A stretch of DNA of 64,000 nt from DATFVA01 sp963832715 (GTDB taxonomy: Bacteria > Bacteroidota > Ignavibacteria > Ignavibacteriales > Ignavibacteriaceae). The DNA is taken from contig CAWHVB010000007.1 of the NCBI GenBank assembly GCA_963832715.1, forward strand, positions 1 to 64,000. Reading direction: 5' to 3'. Positions within the stretch are counted from its first letter, which is position 1. Every line of letters starts with the position of its first letter. The notes under the pieces are model-generated. The model had not been told where the DNA came from. It ran no database searches and worked only from the letters and a program-made list of their open reading frames with translations. This document shows, piece after piece, positions 1 through 8,377 of this stretch. The position numbers and the translations under genes were made by a program.

Positions 1-319
1 TTTGATTATGTACACTTTTGACCTTGCTGAAAGGTTAAAAAATAAAAATATAACTGTAAATGCTCTGCATCCCGGAACATACCTCAATACTAAAATGGTA
101 AGGGATGCCGGAATCACTCCCCTGGGCAAACCTGAAACCGGTGCCGATGCCGAATTTTACCTTGCGGTTTCAGATGAACTGAAAGGAACAACCGGCAAGT
201 ACTTCAGCGGTAAAAATGAAGCCAACCCCGATAGACAAGCATACAATCCGGATGACAGAAAGAGATTATGGGAATTGAGTCTTGAGCTTACAGGACTGAA
301 AGAGGAGAAAACAAAATGA
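1..319 (+). CDS. C-terminal part of a short-chain dehydrogenase/reductase (5' end outside window)
   Basis: The frame is open to the left edge, so only about the last 105 residues are visible. VNALHPG in this fragment matches the strand and loop that follow the catalytic Tyr-x3-Lys of classical SDR enzymes. The catalytic tyrosine and lysine and the N-terminal Gly-rich NAD(P) site would lie upstream and cannot be checked. The tail ending WELSLELTGL resembles retinol-dehydrogenase-like SDRs (family knowledge), which reduce or oxidise carbonyl/alcohol groups with NAD(P). Substrate cannot be inferred. The stop codon overlaps the start of the next dehydrogenase gene in an ATGA arrangement, suggesting a former two-gene oxidoreductase operon. 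The downstream partner is broken, so this enzyme may now act alone. Confidence 0.88.
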   Translation, partial: LIMYTFDLAERLKNKNITVNALHPGTYLNTKMVRDAGITPLGKPETGADAEFYLAVSDELKGTTGKYFSGKNEANPDRQAYNPDDRKRLWELSLELTGLKEEKTK

Positions 320-1332
320 AGATCCCGGAAAAAATGAAAGCAATGGTACTGGAAAACAAAGGCGAGAAGTTAAAGGAAAAAGAAGTTCCTGTTCCCGGAA
401 TAAATGATGATCAGGTACTGATTAAAGTCAGTGCCTGCGGAGTATGCCATACCGACCTGCACATTGTGGATCAGGAACTGACCGAACCAAAATCCATAAA
501 TTCCCGGACATGAAATTGTGGGGCATATAGTTAAGGCAGGGGCTAATGTTAAAAAATTCAAGTCCGGCGACCGGGTAGGTGTACCCTGGCTTGGATTTAC
601 ATGCGGACATTGTAAATATTGCAAAAGAGGTCAGGAGAATCTTTCGTAAATGCCCTTTTCACGGGATATACTATAGACGGAGGCTATGCTGAATACACGG
701 CTGCATACGAGAATTACACATTCCATATTCCTGAGGGTTATGATGATGCAGAAGCCGCACCATTGCTTTGTGCAGGGCTGATCGGCTACAGAACTTACAG
801 AATGGCAGGTGAAATATTCGAGTTCGGTATTTATGGATTCGGCGTGCTGCGTCATATAATCGCACAGATTGCTGTACACGATGGGAAAAAAGTTTATGCA
901 TTTACAAGACCCGGAGATACCGAAGACAAAAATTTGCAATGAACTTGGAGGCCGGTATGGGCAGGAGATTCACAAAATCCCCTCTGTAAAACTTGATGCA
1001 GCGCTAATATTTCACCTGTAGGTGCTCTTATACCCGCAGCATTAAAAGCTTCGGATAAAGGAGCATCAATAGTAAGCGGCGGCATCCATATGAGCGACAT
1101 TCCATCTTTCCCATATAATATTTTATGGGAAGAAAGAATCATCCGCTCCGTAGCAAATCTTACAAGAACAGACGGCGAGGAACTCCTGAAGCTCGCTCCC
1201 GAAGTACCTGTAAAGACCGAAATAACCAGGCTTCCCATGAACAAAGCCAACGAAGCCCTCGATAAACTTCGCGATGGAAAAGTCGATGGAGCATTCGTGC
1301 TGGTGATTGAAGAGGTAGTGGCAAGTAAGTAG
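316..1332 (+). pseudogene. zinc-dependent alcohol dehydrogenase, multiply frameshifted
   Basis: Pieces of one protein appear in order but in shifting frames. 316-513 carries the N-terminal GroES-like part with the catalytic zinc segment CGVCHTDLH. 500-649 continues with IPGHEIVGH and the structural zinc cysteines CGHCKYC. 619-942 holds GGYAEY and the Rossmann loop GIYGFGVLRH. About 925-1075 is scrambled across frames. 1075-1332 gives the conserved end with GGIHMSDIPSFPY and SVANLTRTDGEE. At least four indels separate the pieces, so no full-length enzyme can be made from this sequence. The family (medium-chain zinc alcohol dehydrogenases close to AdhP) oxidises alcohols to aldehydes with NAD. 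Start overlaps the SDR stop. The number of indels argues for genuine decay, although sequencing error cannot be excluded from sequence alone. Confidence 0.85.
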
Positions 1333-1334
1333 TA

Positions 1335-1660
1335 TTTGAGAATAAGAAGATGAGAAGGTGGGAAGATAAGAAGATGAGAGGATTTGAAGGTCATCTCGAT
1401 ACTTTTCTCATTCCGTTACCACTCCATTCGAAAAACTCGATGACCGCGACGAATTGTAAAGTGAAGGAAGATGAGAAGATTTGAAGATTAGAAGGTAAGA
1501 AGAGGCAGTAAGCAGAAATCAGCAGGCAGCAGGCTGACTTCACCGTAGAACGGCAATATATTATTAGAGGGAATGTTACCCTGAAAGCCTATGAGCAAGT
1601 ATGTTAGAAATTACCAGGCAGAGAAAGTGAATTACGCAACAAGCGGCAACCAAACGACTT
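1335..1660. repeat. composite intergenic repeat block
   Basis: No gene is seen here. The block starts with purine-rich GAT(A/G)AGAAG tracts (about 1336-1385), followed by the TACTTTTCTCATTCCGTT / CTCGATGACCGCG unit (about 1391-1451), more purine tract (1467-1505) and a short copy of the GCAGTAAGCAGAAATCAG unit (1507-1526). The same units recur in most long intergenic gaps of this window, in similar order. Confidence 0.8.
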
Positions 1661-1675
1661 GAGGAGACAGAAACT

Positions 1676-2593
1676 ATGAGAGCAATTGTTGTTACGAACC
1701 AAGCGGAAGGAACAAAAGGGATGAAGCTGGTCGAGCGGGCTGAACCGACGGCAGCGATAAATGATGTTATCGTGCAGGTTTATGCATCCGGATACGTCCC
1801 GACTGAATTGATGTGGCCTTCGACGTGGGCCGATCGACTCAACCGCGACCGAACACCTTCGATCCCCGGACACGAGCTCGCAGGGGTGGTCACGAACCTT
1901 GGTTACGGCACAACGGGACTATCTGCAGGGCAGCGAGTGTTCGGTCTTGCAGACTGGTATCGCGACGGCACACTGGCTGAATATATGGCGATCGAGGCAC
2001 GAAACCTGGCGCCGCTGCCAGGCGATGTTGACTTTACTGCGGGTGCGAGCATGCCAATCTCAGGACTAACCGCGTGGCAAGGATTATTCGAGCACGGACA
2101 GCTTCGCGCGGGGCATAGCATAATTGCACATGGGGACTCCGGTGCAGTCGGTTCGATGGTAACTCAACTGGCACAAGAGACCGGAGCCTACGTCATAGGC
2201 ACCGGACGTGCCGTTGACCGACAGAAAGCACTCGACTTCGGCGCAAATGAGTTTATCGATCTTGAAAACGATAAACTGGAAGACGTCGGCAGAGTGGATA
2301 TGGTATTCGATGTCATCGGCGGCGAGATCGGGAAGCGATCTGCAAGTCTAATCCGCGCCGGAGGAACACTTGTATCGATCGTTGGGCCGTACGACTCACA
2401 GTCAGACAACCTTCGAACAGTTGATTTCGTTGTCGAGGCCAACCGCGCCCAATTAATTGAGATCATCCAGCGAGTGCGCGACGGACGACTACGGACTAAC
2501 ATCTGCAACATCTCAACCTTTGACCAAGCTATCTCCGTCTTCAACTCTACAGAACGCCGTGCAGGCAAGACGGTCATCCGCATACATCCATGA
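1676..2593 (+). CDS. NADP-dependent medium-chain oxidoreductase (quinone oxidoreductase-like)
   Basis: A 305-residue protein of the zinc-free medium-chain dehydrogenase/reductase family. The N-terminal GroES-like domain includes TPSIPGHELAGVV around residues 62-74. The Rossmann domain follows, with HGDSGAVGSMVTQLA in the place of the usual AxGGVG nucleotide loop, and the typical VDMVFDVIGGE. The catalytic and structural zinc cysteines of alcohol dehydrogenases are absent, as expected for quinone-oxidoreductase-like members, which use NADPH. Substrate is unknown. A GAGGAG sequence sits about 10 bases before the ATG. The gene is visibly richer in G and C than its neighbours and uses CGN arginine codons, whereas nearby genes prefer AGA/AGG, which suggests horizontal acquisition (inference). 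It is flanked on both sides by composite repeat blocks and is not part of an obvious operon. Confidence 0.9.
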   Translation: MRAIVVTNQAEGTKGMKLVERAEPTAAINDVIVQVYASGYVPTELMWPSTWADRLNRDRTPSIPGHELAGVVTNLGYGTTGLSAGQRVFGLADWYRDGTLAEYMAIEARNLAPLPGDVDFTAGASMPISGLTAWQGLFEHGQLRAGHSIIAHGDSGAVGSMVTQLAQETGAYVIGTGRAVDRQKALDFGANEFIDLENDKLEDVGRVDMVFDVIGGEIGKRSASLIRAGGTLVSIVGPYDSQSDNLRTVDFVVEANRAQLIEIIQRVRDGRLRTNICNISTFDQAISVFNSTERRAGKTVIRIHP

Positions 2594-2599
2594 TGACTG

Positions 2600-3000
2600 G
2601 GGCGCGTCCATGAGTGAAGTTGAGAAGATCAGAGGGTAAGAAGATAAGAGGATGAGAAGATCATCTCGATACTTTTCTCATTCCGTTATCACTCCGTTCG
2701 AAAAACCCGATGACCGCGGTAGCAAGGGACAAGTATCAAGTAAGAAACAAGAAGGTAGGAAGATATGAAGATTAGAGGGTAAGAAGGCAGTAAGCAGAAA
2801 TCAGTTGGCAGCAGGCTACGCGCAAGGTTCAAGGCATTCAGTTACAGCATCTCAGAATGTTCGCGTGGCCCGTAAGCCTGATGGAAAACGGTTAAAACCG
2901 TTATGAGGGTTTTTGTTCGGAGGGGGGCCCAATGTCTGAAGACATTGGTTAATGAGAACTACTGCTGGGCGCATCTGGTACCAAGGAACTAGTTGGAAAG
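2600..3000. repeat. composite intergenic repeat block
   Basis: Contains a purine-rich tract (2630-2660), the TACTTTTCTCATTCCGTT unit (about 2670-2724), another purine tract (2750-2790), the GCAGTAAGCAGAAATCAG unit with a GCATTCAGTTACAGC tail (2791-2870), and the palindromic GGTTAAAACC unit (2884-2900). It ends with the CCAATGTCTGAAGACATTGG palindrome (2930-2949). No coding potential is seen. 3000-3205 is plain AT-rich leader to the next gene. Confidence 0.8.
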
Positions 3001-3205
3001 TAAGAATTTAACCAGTAACTGTTAATACTGATATTACTGATAATCCCGATTCAATATTTTTTTACTAACCTCATTTATACGCTTTACCTTGGTTAGAATA
3101 AAGATTTAATTTATTTTTAAATGTGGGAATAAAATAAGGCATTAAATCTATTGTTATTCATTTTTTCTTACGAATAGCTTCTACCTCTTAGTAAACTATA
3201 GGGAT

Positions 3206-4117
3206 ATGGAAATGAATTACTTCAATCACATTAAATTGCTTTTGTTGTTAATTATTATTTGCCAGCCAGCATCAGCACAACTACTTTTAAGAGGTCAGGC
3301 CCCACTCGTACCCGGTAATTACTGGAAATATTATATTTCAGAGGATGGGATAACTGTTGCTGATTCCTTCAGTTATCTTGTGAGAGATTCCATAATAAAT
3401 ATTAGTGGTAATGAATACTATTTAGTTGAGAGCTGGTCAAATAATCACTCAAACTATCGTTACTTGGGACTCAGAGCCGATAGTTTTTACATCCGATTCG
3501 ATGAAGAAGCCGAAGACAGTATTTACAAGTTCTATAAATCTGGTTGTCAAATAGGAGACCAGTGGTCACAAATAATATTTTATGTCAACACAACATTTAC
3601 TGTGATTGATACAGTGCCGATATATGCCTGGGGCAAAATCTATCCAGCAAAAGAAATTCATTTGACCAATGAAAACGGATTTATCTCTATGTATTTTACC
3701 TGGTCAGATTCATTGGGATTAATGACTGAATCTTCGGACGGACAATATATCGCAGGCCTTGCCGGTTGTGTAATAAACGGTAAAGTATTTGGGGATACTA
3801 CAATGTTTATTACCTCTATTACAAGCGAAATTGAAAAGAGCAAAGATTATAAGCTTTACCAGAACTATCCAAATCCTTTCAATCCCCAAACCACTATCAC
3901 ATATTACCTTCCTTTTTCTGCTAACGTAAAAATTAAAATATTTAATATCCTATCAGAGGAAATCGTATCACTTGCGGATGAATATGAAGCTTCCGGTAAT
4001 CACAGTATTGACTTTGACGCGACGGGGCTATCGAGCGGGGTATATATCTATCGTATAGAGGCGACGTCCCTCGGCAGAGGTTTCACTGATTCTAAGCCAA
4101 TGGTATTAATTAAATAA
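3206..4117 (+). CDS. secreted protein with T9SS type A sorting domain
   Basis: A 303-residue protein. Residues 1-25 form a signal peptide (hydrophobic LLLLLIIICQ stretch ending in PASAQ). The middle, about residues 26-210, is a beta-rich domain that I do not recognise. From about residue 215 the C-terminal T9SS sorting domain follows, with KLYQNYPNPFNPQTT and GLSSGVYIYRIEA. T9SS cargo with this domain crosses the outer membrane and is either anchored or released. A second in-frame ATG six bases downstream (3212) is an alternative start. The function of the mature part is unknown. The gene stands alone between repeat blocks. Confidence 0.85.
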   Translation: MEMNYFNHIKLLLLLIIICQPASAQLLLRGQAPLVPGNYWKYYISEDGITVADSFSYLVRDSIINISGNEYYLVESWSNNHSNYRYLGLRADSFYIRFDEEAEDSIYKFYKSGCQIGDQWSQIIFYVNTTFTVIDTVPIYAWGKIYPAKEIHLTNENGFISMYFTWSDSLGLMTESSDGQYIAGLAGCVINGKVFGDTTMFITSITSEIEKSKDYKLYQNYPNPFNPQTTITYYLPFSANVKIKIFNILSEEIVSLADEYEASGNHSIDFDATGLSSGVYIYRIEATSLGRGFTDSKPMVLIK

Positions 4118-4239
4118 GCCTACTTTTAGTAGAGAAAAATAATGTGACCAACCGACACTAATATTCGATACTGGTGGCCATTTATTATGGCTTTGCCATC
4201 CGGAAGGAAAGGAGCACAGGGAATTAACAATTGAGTGAA

Positions 4240-4800
4240 TGGCTAAAGCCGTGATTCTATTTTTGATGGGAACCCACGAGCTGAAGCTCGCGGCAAGTCA
4301 GCCTGATGGGAAACGGTTAAAACCGTTAAGGGATTTTTTGTTTGGGAGGGTCCAAATGGCTGAAGCCATTGGTTAATGAGAACTACTGCAGGGCGGTATC
4401 TGGGATCAGGGAACAAGTAAGAAGGTGAGAGGATCAGACGATAAGAGGATGAGAAGATCATCTCGGTACTTTTCTCATTCCGTTGGCACTCCATTCGAAA
4501 AACTCGATGACCGCAGGTGTCAAGGAACAAGTAAGAAGCAACAAGAAAAAGTATGAAGGTAGGAAGATAAGAGGATATGAAGATAAGAAGATTAGACGAA
4601 TATTATGAGGGGTTTATTATTTTTGAAAACTGAGTAATTGGATTGGTTAAGATTTCTCCATCCGCCTATCGGCGAGATAAATCCGCCTATCGGCGGGATA
4701 AATCCTCCTATCGGCGGGATAAATCCTCCTTGCGTCGGATGTCGAAATGACAGATCGCATCTCGATACTTTTCTCATGACTTAACCAGATACAATTTTGT
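4240..4800. repeat. composite intergenic repeat block ending at the truncated mod remnant
   Basis: Contains hairpin units GGCTAAAGCC and ACGAGCTGAAGCTCG (about 4240-4292), the GGTTAAAACC and CCAAATGGCTGAAGCCATT units (4312-4375), a purine tract (4420-4460), the TACTTTTCTCATTCCGTT unit (4467-4515) and another purine tract (4550-4600). Three to four tandem CCTATCGGCG(A/G)GATAAAT repeats follow (about 4660-4735), ending in GTCGAAATGACA (4740-4751). The block runs almost up to where the mod remnant begins, so repeat-mediated deletion may have removed the 5' part of mod (inference). Open frames here are translations of the repeats. Confidence 0.8.
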
Positions 4801-4831
4801 TGAATGTTGGGGTAATAAGTTATAAGTTTAA

Positions 4832-5399
4832 TATTATAGTTTTGTCCGGGGATATAGAAAGGGATCAAAGAACGGTGAAAAATTTCTTTGTGCGATTGCT
4901 GTTGAATTAGCAGACTTCTTAGTATACTATAACCAGGATATAAAAGAAAATATTGAAGTACTACTTAAAAATGGATCAAGTAATTTTTATGTTGCGAACC
5001 TAGTTATTAAAAGATTGTCCAATGATAAAAATGGTGAATATTCTGAAGAAGTTTTAACAAATAAATTGACTTACTGGATTGACTATTGGTCTGTCGGTTT
5101 TGATTATGAAAGCAAAAAAAGTAATAATCAGGGTGCCTAAAAACCAGGCTCGGGTACAGATGAGGATGGATGGTTCAACCGAAATACAGCAACCAAATCT
5201 TAAAGATTTTGAAGAACAATGGACTGGTGATTACATATTTGAAAACGAATGGCAATCTTTCCGCACAAAAAAAGACAGAAGCATAGATATGACAAGCATT
5301 TATCAAGATTACAATAAGAAGGGACGTTACAAAATAGCAGTCAAAGTAGTAGACATTTTTGGGAATGATACAATGAAAGTAATTGAAATCGGGGTCTAA
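4832..5399 (+). pseudogene. C-terminal remnant of a type III restriction-modification DNA methyltransferase (Mod)
   Basis: Two overlapping frames form one protein tail. 4832-5140 reads through AVELADFLVYYNQDI and TNKLTYWIDYWSVGFDYESK. The second frame takes over in the A-run at 5114-5120 and continues with KVIIRVPKNQARVQM, WTGDYIFENEWQSFRTKK and VAVK-like VKVVDIFGNDTMKVIEIGV. Removing one A from the seven-A run restores one frame. I recognise the FENEWQSFRT and VVDIFGNDTM segments as the end of large type III Mod-like adenine methyltransferases. The catalytic DPPY and SAM-binding motifs are missing because the gene begins just after a repeat block. The stop TAA directly abuts the ATG of the next gene, so the operon order mod, zinc-ribbon gene, SIR2 gene, res is preserved. 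Family call by recall of the motif, not by search. Confidence 0.7.
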
Positions 5400-5798
5400 A
5401 TGATTGAACCTAAAAAAAAATATTGTAAATACTGCAAAGAAGAAATTGACCTGGATGCATCAGTATGTTCGACCTGCGGTAAATATCAAAATTGGTTTCG
5501 TGAAAACATAGCTCACAGTATTTCATTTTTAGTATTCCTTTTAGCAGTCATACAATTATGGTTTGCTTCTATTGAAAGAAGTAAGGCTGAGGATGCATAT
5601 ACCGAAGCCAAGATTGCAAAGGATGAAATAAAAACTGCTCAAAAGACCATATCTAAAGTGAGTCAGGCAATTGTAATGGTTGCCAAGCTGCTCCCTAAGA
5701 TTACTGGTTATGGATCGGGATTAAATAAAAGAGACAAAGCACTTTTAGATAGTAGTATCGAAATACTTAATAAATATAAATCAGATGTTGATGAGTGA
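5400..5798 (+). CDS. small zinc-ribbon protein with one membrane segment and coiled coil
   Basis: A 132-residue protein. Residues 9-26 form a zinc ribbon with CKYCKEE and CSTCGKY (Cys 9, 12, 23, 26). Residues about 38-58 are a single transmembrane helix (SISFLVFLLAVIQLWF). Residues about 60-100 are a charged, Ala/Lys-rich stretch with coiled-coil character, followed by a soluble tail. The expected placement is a cytoplasmic ribbon followed by membrane anchoring, but topology is not provable here. The ATG follows the mod stop with no gap, and its own end overlaps the SIR2 start, so translation of all three is probably coupled. By context it could be a sensor, anchor or partner for the SIR2-like protein (inference). 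I know no named family for it. It is intact although mod and res around it are broken. Confidence 0.85.
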   Translation: MIEPKKKYCKYCKEEIDLDASVCSTCGKYQNWFRENIAHSISFLVFLLAVIQLWFASIERSKAEDAYTEAKIAKDEIKTAQKTISKVSQAIVMVAKLLPKITGYGSGLNKRDKALLDSSIEILNKYKSDVDE

Positions 5799-6933
5799 AA
5801 CTAATAAAAATAATATAGCTTTTTTATTTGGTGCAGGTATTTCCCAAAATAGTTTAATAAGCACGGACAATCTAACAGCCAAAGTTCTTGAAGGGAAGAA
5901 TATTGTTCATCTTGGGGGTAGATATCTGGAGGTCGATAATTATGCCGCTCTCAAAGATATGGACATTAGAGGATTTGTACCTAAAATAAAATTGTTACTG
6001 CAAATAATAAAGGATAGCTTTAGTGATCACTATATGTTTGATAAACGAGGTATGAACTACGAAGACTATTATTATATGATTAATACTTTATATGAAGATG
6101 AAAACGGAGAATATGTTAATCCAATTGTATCGAAATATTGTGATGATTTCCGTAATAAATACAAGGAGATATTCTCCACAAAATATCCAGAAATCGGTGA
6201 AGTAAGATTAATTGACATAACTTCAGAAGCCTTGGGGTATATACAAGATATTATTGTTGCTAATTTAAGTAACTCTGAAGCCACGACAAAACATTTAACT
6301 TTTTTGAATGAAGCATGCGCTGATGCTTCATTAAATAGAATATTAATTTTCACTCTAAATCATGATGTGCTTATTGAATCCTTCTTTAAAGAAAATAGTG
6401 ACTTCACAGATGGTTTTGTCTCTGATGGCTATGATTACAAAAAGTGGACACCTAGTGCATTTGCGGAAAGGATTACTTTATTAAAAGTTCACGGTTCAAT
6501 AAACTGGTATAGAATATTAGGACCAGACTATTATGATGATAAAATTGGTATATATTATAAACAGGTTCGAAATGGGGATAGACCTCTTATGCTTATAGGT
6601 AGTTTTAACAAATTACATGCTTATACTCGCAGCATTAATTTTGAATTACAATGTTTGTTTGCAAAACAGCTTAATGAATCAAATGACCTAATAATAAGCG
6701 GGTACAGCTTTGGTGATCAGGGAATAAACTCGCGTATTATTAATTGGGCGTTGGGTTCTAAAGAGCGAAAAATCTATTTAATACATAAACAACCTGATAA
6801 CCTGATAAGGAATGCCCGTCCAGCTATTAGAACTAATTTCAGTTTTCTTTATAAGCAGAATAAGATATTTCATATTGAGGAGTATATAACAGAAAAAACA
6901 TCTTGGAGTGAAATTAAAAAAACTATATCCTGA
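5791..6933 (+). CDS. SIR2-like protein (probable NAD-consuming defence effector)
   Basis: A 380-residue protein with the hallmarks of the SIR2-like fold. FLFGAGIS (residues 11-18) is the NAD-binding GAGxS loop. FTLNHD (187-192) is the TxNYD-like motif carrying the catalytic Asn. LLKVHGSINW (230-239) has the catalytic His. IISGYSFGD (301-309) is the usual C-terminal G-Y-S-F-x-D motif. Bacterial members of this group (ThsA, DSR, Avs, Nezha families) deplete NAD on phage infection. I infer a similar role. The start chosen is ATG at 5791, whose ATGAGTGA overlaps the previous stop; another in-frame ATG lies at 5785. The res remnant begins 16 bases after its stop. The middle region (residues about 40-175), rich in Tyr and acidic residues, may be a family-specific insertion or sensor. 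All motifs are intact. Confidence 0.88.
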   Translation: MSETNKNNIAFLFGAGISQNSLISTDNLTAKVLEGKNIVHLGGRYLEVDNYAALKDMDIRGFVPKIKLLLQIIKDSFSDHYMFDKRGMNYEDYYYMINTLYEDENGEYVNPIVSKYCDDFRNKYKEIFSTKYPEIGEVRLIDITSEALGYIQDIIVANLSNSEATTKHLTFLNEACADASLNRILIFTLNHDVLIESFFKENSDFTDGFVSDGYDYKKWTPSAFAERITLLKVHGSINWYRILGPDYYDDKIGIYYKQVRNGDRPLMLIGSFNKLHAYTRSINFELQCLFAKQLNESNDLIISGYSFGDQGINSRIINWALGSKERKIYLIHKQPDNLIRNARPAIRTNFSFLYKQNKIFHIEEYITEKTSWSEIKKTIS

Positions 6934-6949
6934 ATAATAAAATTTAACT

Positions 6950-7450
6950 ATGGCACTACACCCAAATTTTCCTAAATCTCCACACGAAATTTTAGATCCT
7001 TCAATAAGATGGTTCTCTGCAGACGAGGATTTAAGAGAAAAAACTTATGAGAAGCTCCTCCCACCTCTTGTCGCAAAACTGCGAACAAAAGTTAAACAGT
7101 GGAGAGATTCTGATTACAAAGATGTGTCAAAAACAAGCTTATCTTTGCTTAAATGGTGGTTTCAAACAGAACATCCTTTACCGAATTCAGATGGATCATT
7201 CACCAATTTTCCATATTACTTTGCACAGCGTGAAGCTGTAGAAACTATCCTATACCTGTATGAGATAGCTAAGGTTAAAGACAAATATGATCTTCAAAGG
7301 TTTGATAGTTCAGGCGCTGTATCAACGGATTTGTTCGATGAGGATTAAAAAAGATTTGTTGTGATAATGGCGACGGGAAGCGGAAAAACAAAAGAACTTA
7401 GACTTATTCTTGCCTGGGCATATTTTCACATGCTTTATGAAGAAGGTTAA
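6950..7450 (+). pseudogene. N-terminal remnant of type III restriction endonuclease (Res) helicase subunit
   Basis: Residues 1-132 read MALHPNFPKSPHEIL through FPYYFAQREAVETILYLYE, the N-terminal start of type III Res DEAD/DEAH helicases. An in-frame TAA at 7346-7348 stops translation where a tryptophan is normally found. Reading past it gives KRFVVIMATGSGKTKEL, which contains the Walker A motif, then AWAYFHMLYEEG and another stop at 7448-7450. The rest of the usual protein of roughly 1000 residues, including the other helicase motifs and the nuclease domain, is missing. Res normally translocates on DNA and cuts it with Mod as the recognition subunit. With both partners broken, restriction by this locus cannot occur. 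The upstream gap to the SIR2 gene is 16 bases, consistent with one operon. Confidence 0.8.
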
Positions 7451-8155
7451 GAGTTTTAGAGAGTTAGGAAAGGTGCATCCAAAACAAAGAGATTAACTTC
7501 TTAATTATGAGTCGAGAATTAATCATTGTTATTTTTTGTATACCAACCTGATTATTCCCTAGGGAAATAGCTATAAAGCTCAGATCATTCCCCAGTTACA
7601 GATTCACTTAATTCCTCAGCTTTAGGGTCCAATATTCCCCGGGTTCAGGGTTCGATGATTCCTCAGTGTAAGGGACATTTAATTACTCACCTTTAAATAA
7701 TTGATCTAAGTTAAATCTTTAGCATTTTTACCCTTCAAACTGCAAATAGGAGTTCCTCTTATATGCCACTCTTCCCACCGAATGGCTGAAAATTAATTCT
7801 GACTCCGATAGCGGTGCAATAGTTGTGATTATAAAAGTCTTTATTTCGTATCAGATCAATTGCTTACGCAATAATCATCTTTATAATTAATGCTAAAGAC
7901 TCAACGGGCTAAAATTTATTCCCAATTTTGTAAAAATTATAAAATATTTTATATTTGCTATTGACAAGTAATATTAGGGCACGGTTTACGAAGGGAAATT
8001 CTTCTGATGCTATTGGGAAATAGTAATTTTAATTATCACAAATAAATTTTAATATAAATAATACTGTATGGCAGTTCATCATCGAATATTTTCGTGATTG
8101 CTGATCGGTGAAGTCGGATGTCCATGATCTGCATTGTTAAACCGGGTATTAAGCA
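7451..8155. other. gene-free region after res remnant
   Basis: No coding sequence is supported in this stretch or up to the next gene at 8378. It contains the degenerate 24-base array listed separately (7587-7705), then AT-rich sequence with many stops in all frames. It probably replaces the deleted body of res. Confidence 0.6.
7587..7705 (+). repeat. degenerate tandem array of about 24 bases, five units
   Basis: Five consecutive units start at 7587, 7611, 7634, 7658 and 7682. Units one to four open with ATTCC(C/T)C and usually carry a purine run AGGG or similar near the middle; the fifth begins ATTACTC. Unit lengths are 24, 23, 24, 24 and 24. There is no separate spacer, so it is not a CRISPR array. 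A related ATTCCCTAGGG sequence precedes it at 7554. It could be a protein-binding array or leftover of a coding repeat. Confidence 0.55.
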
Positions 8156-8233
8156 TTGTGTGAATAATTAATAATAAAGCGATATGATCATACTTATAAC
8201 CGGTACAGCCGGTTGTTAAACAGATTCACACAA
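8156..8233. promoter_or_regulatory. nested inverted repeats upstream of the QatC-like gene
   Basis: A perfect 10-base inverted pair, TTGTGTGAAT (8156-8165) and ATTCACACAA (8224-8233), encloses a second perfect hairpin, AACCGG-TACAG-CCGGTT (8198-8214). The element ends 144 bases before the GTG start at 8378. It could form a structured leader RNA, an operator, or an end of a small mobile element. There is no T-run typical of a terminator. Confidence 0.5.
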
Positions 8234-8377
8234 TTACTGTAGGTTAGAACTATAAGTACCTGATTGCGCCGGGTACTTTCTATTTGTCAGCCTGAGTCTC
8301 TGCGGTTGGTATCGATTGCTTCCCACATATATCTACTAATCAGCCTGTTATTCTGAGGAACAACTTATTCATTCCCC

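Noticed and set aside
894..1394. Minus-strand open frame of 166 codons
   Set aside because: It lies opposite the fragments of the broken alcohol dehydrogenase and ends in repeat DNA; the plus-strand reading has clear family motifs.
7587..7705. CRISPR array
   Set aside because: Units are directly adjacent, degenerate and without spacers; no cas gene is near.
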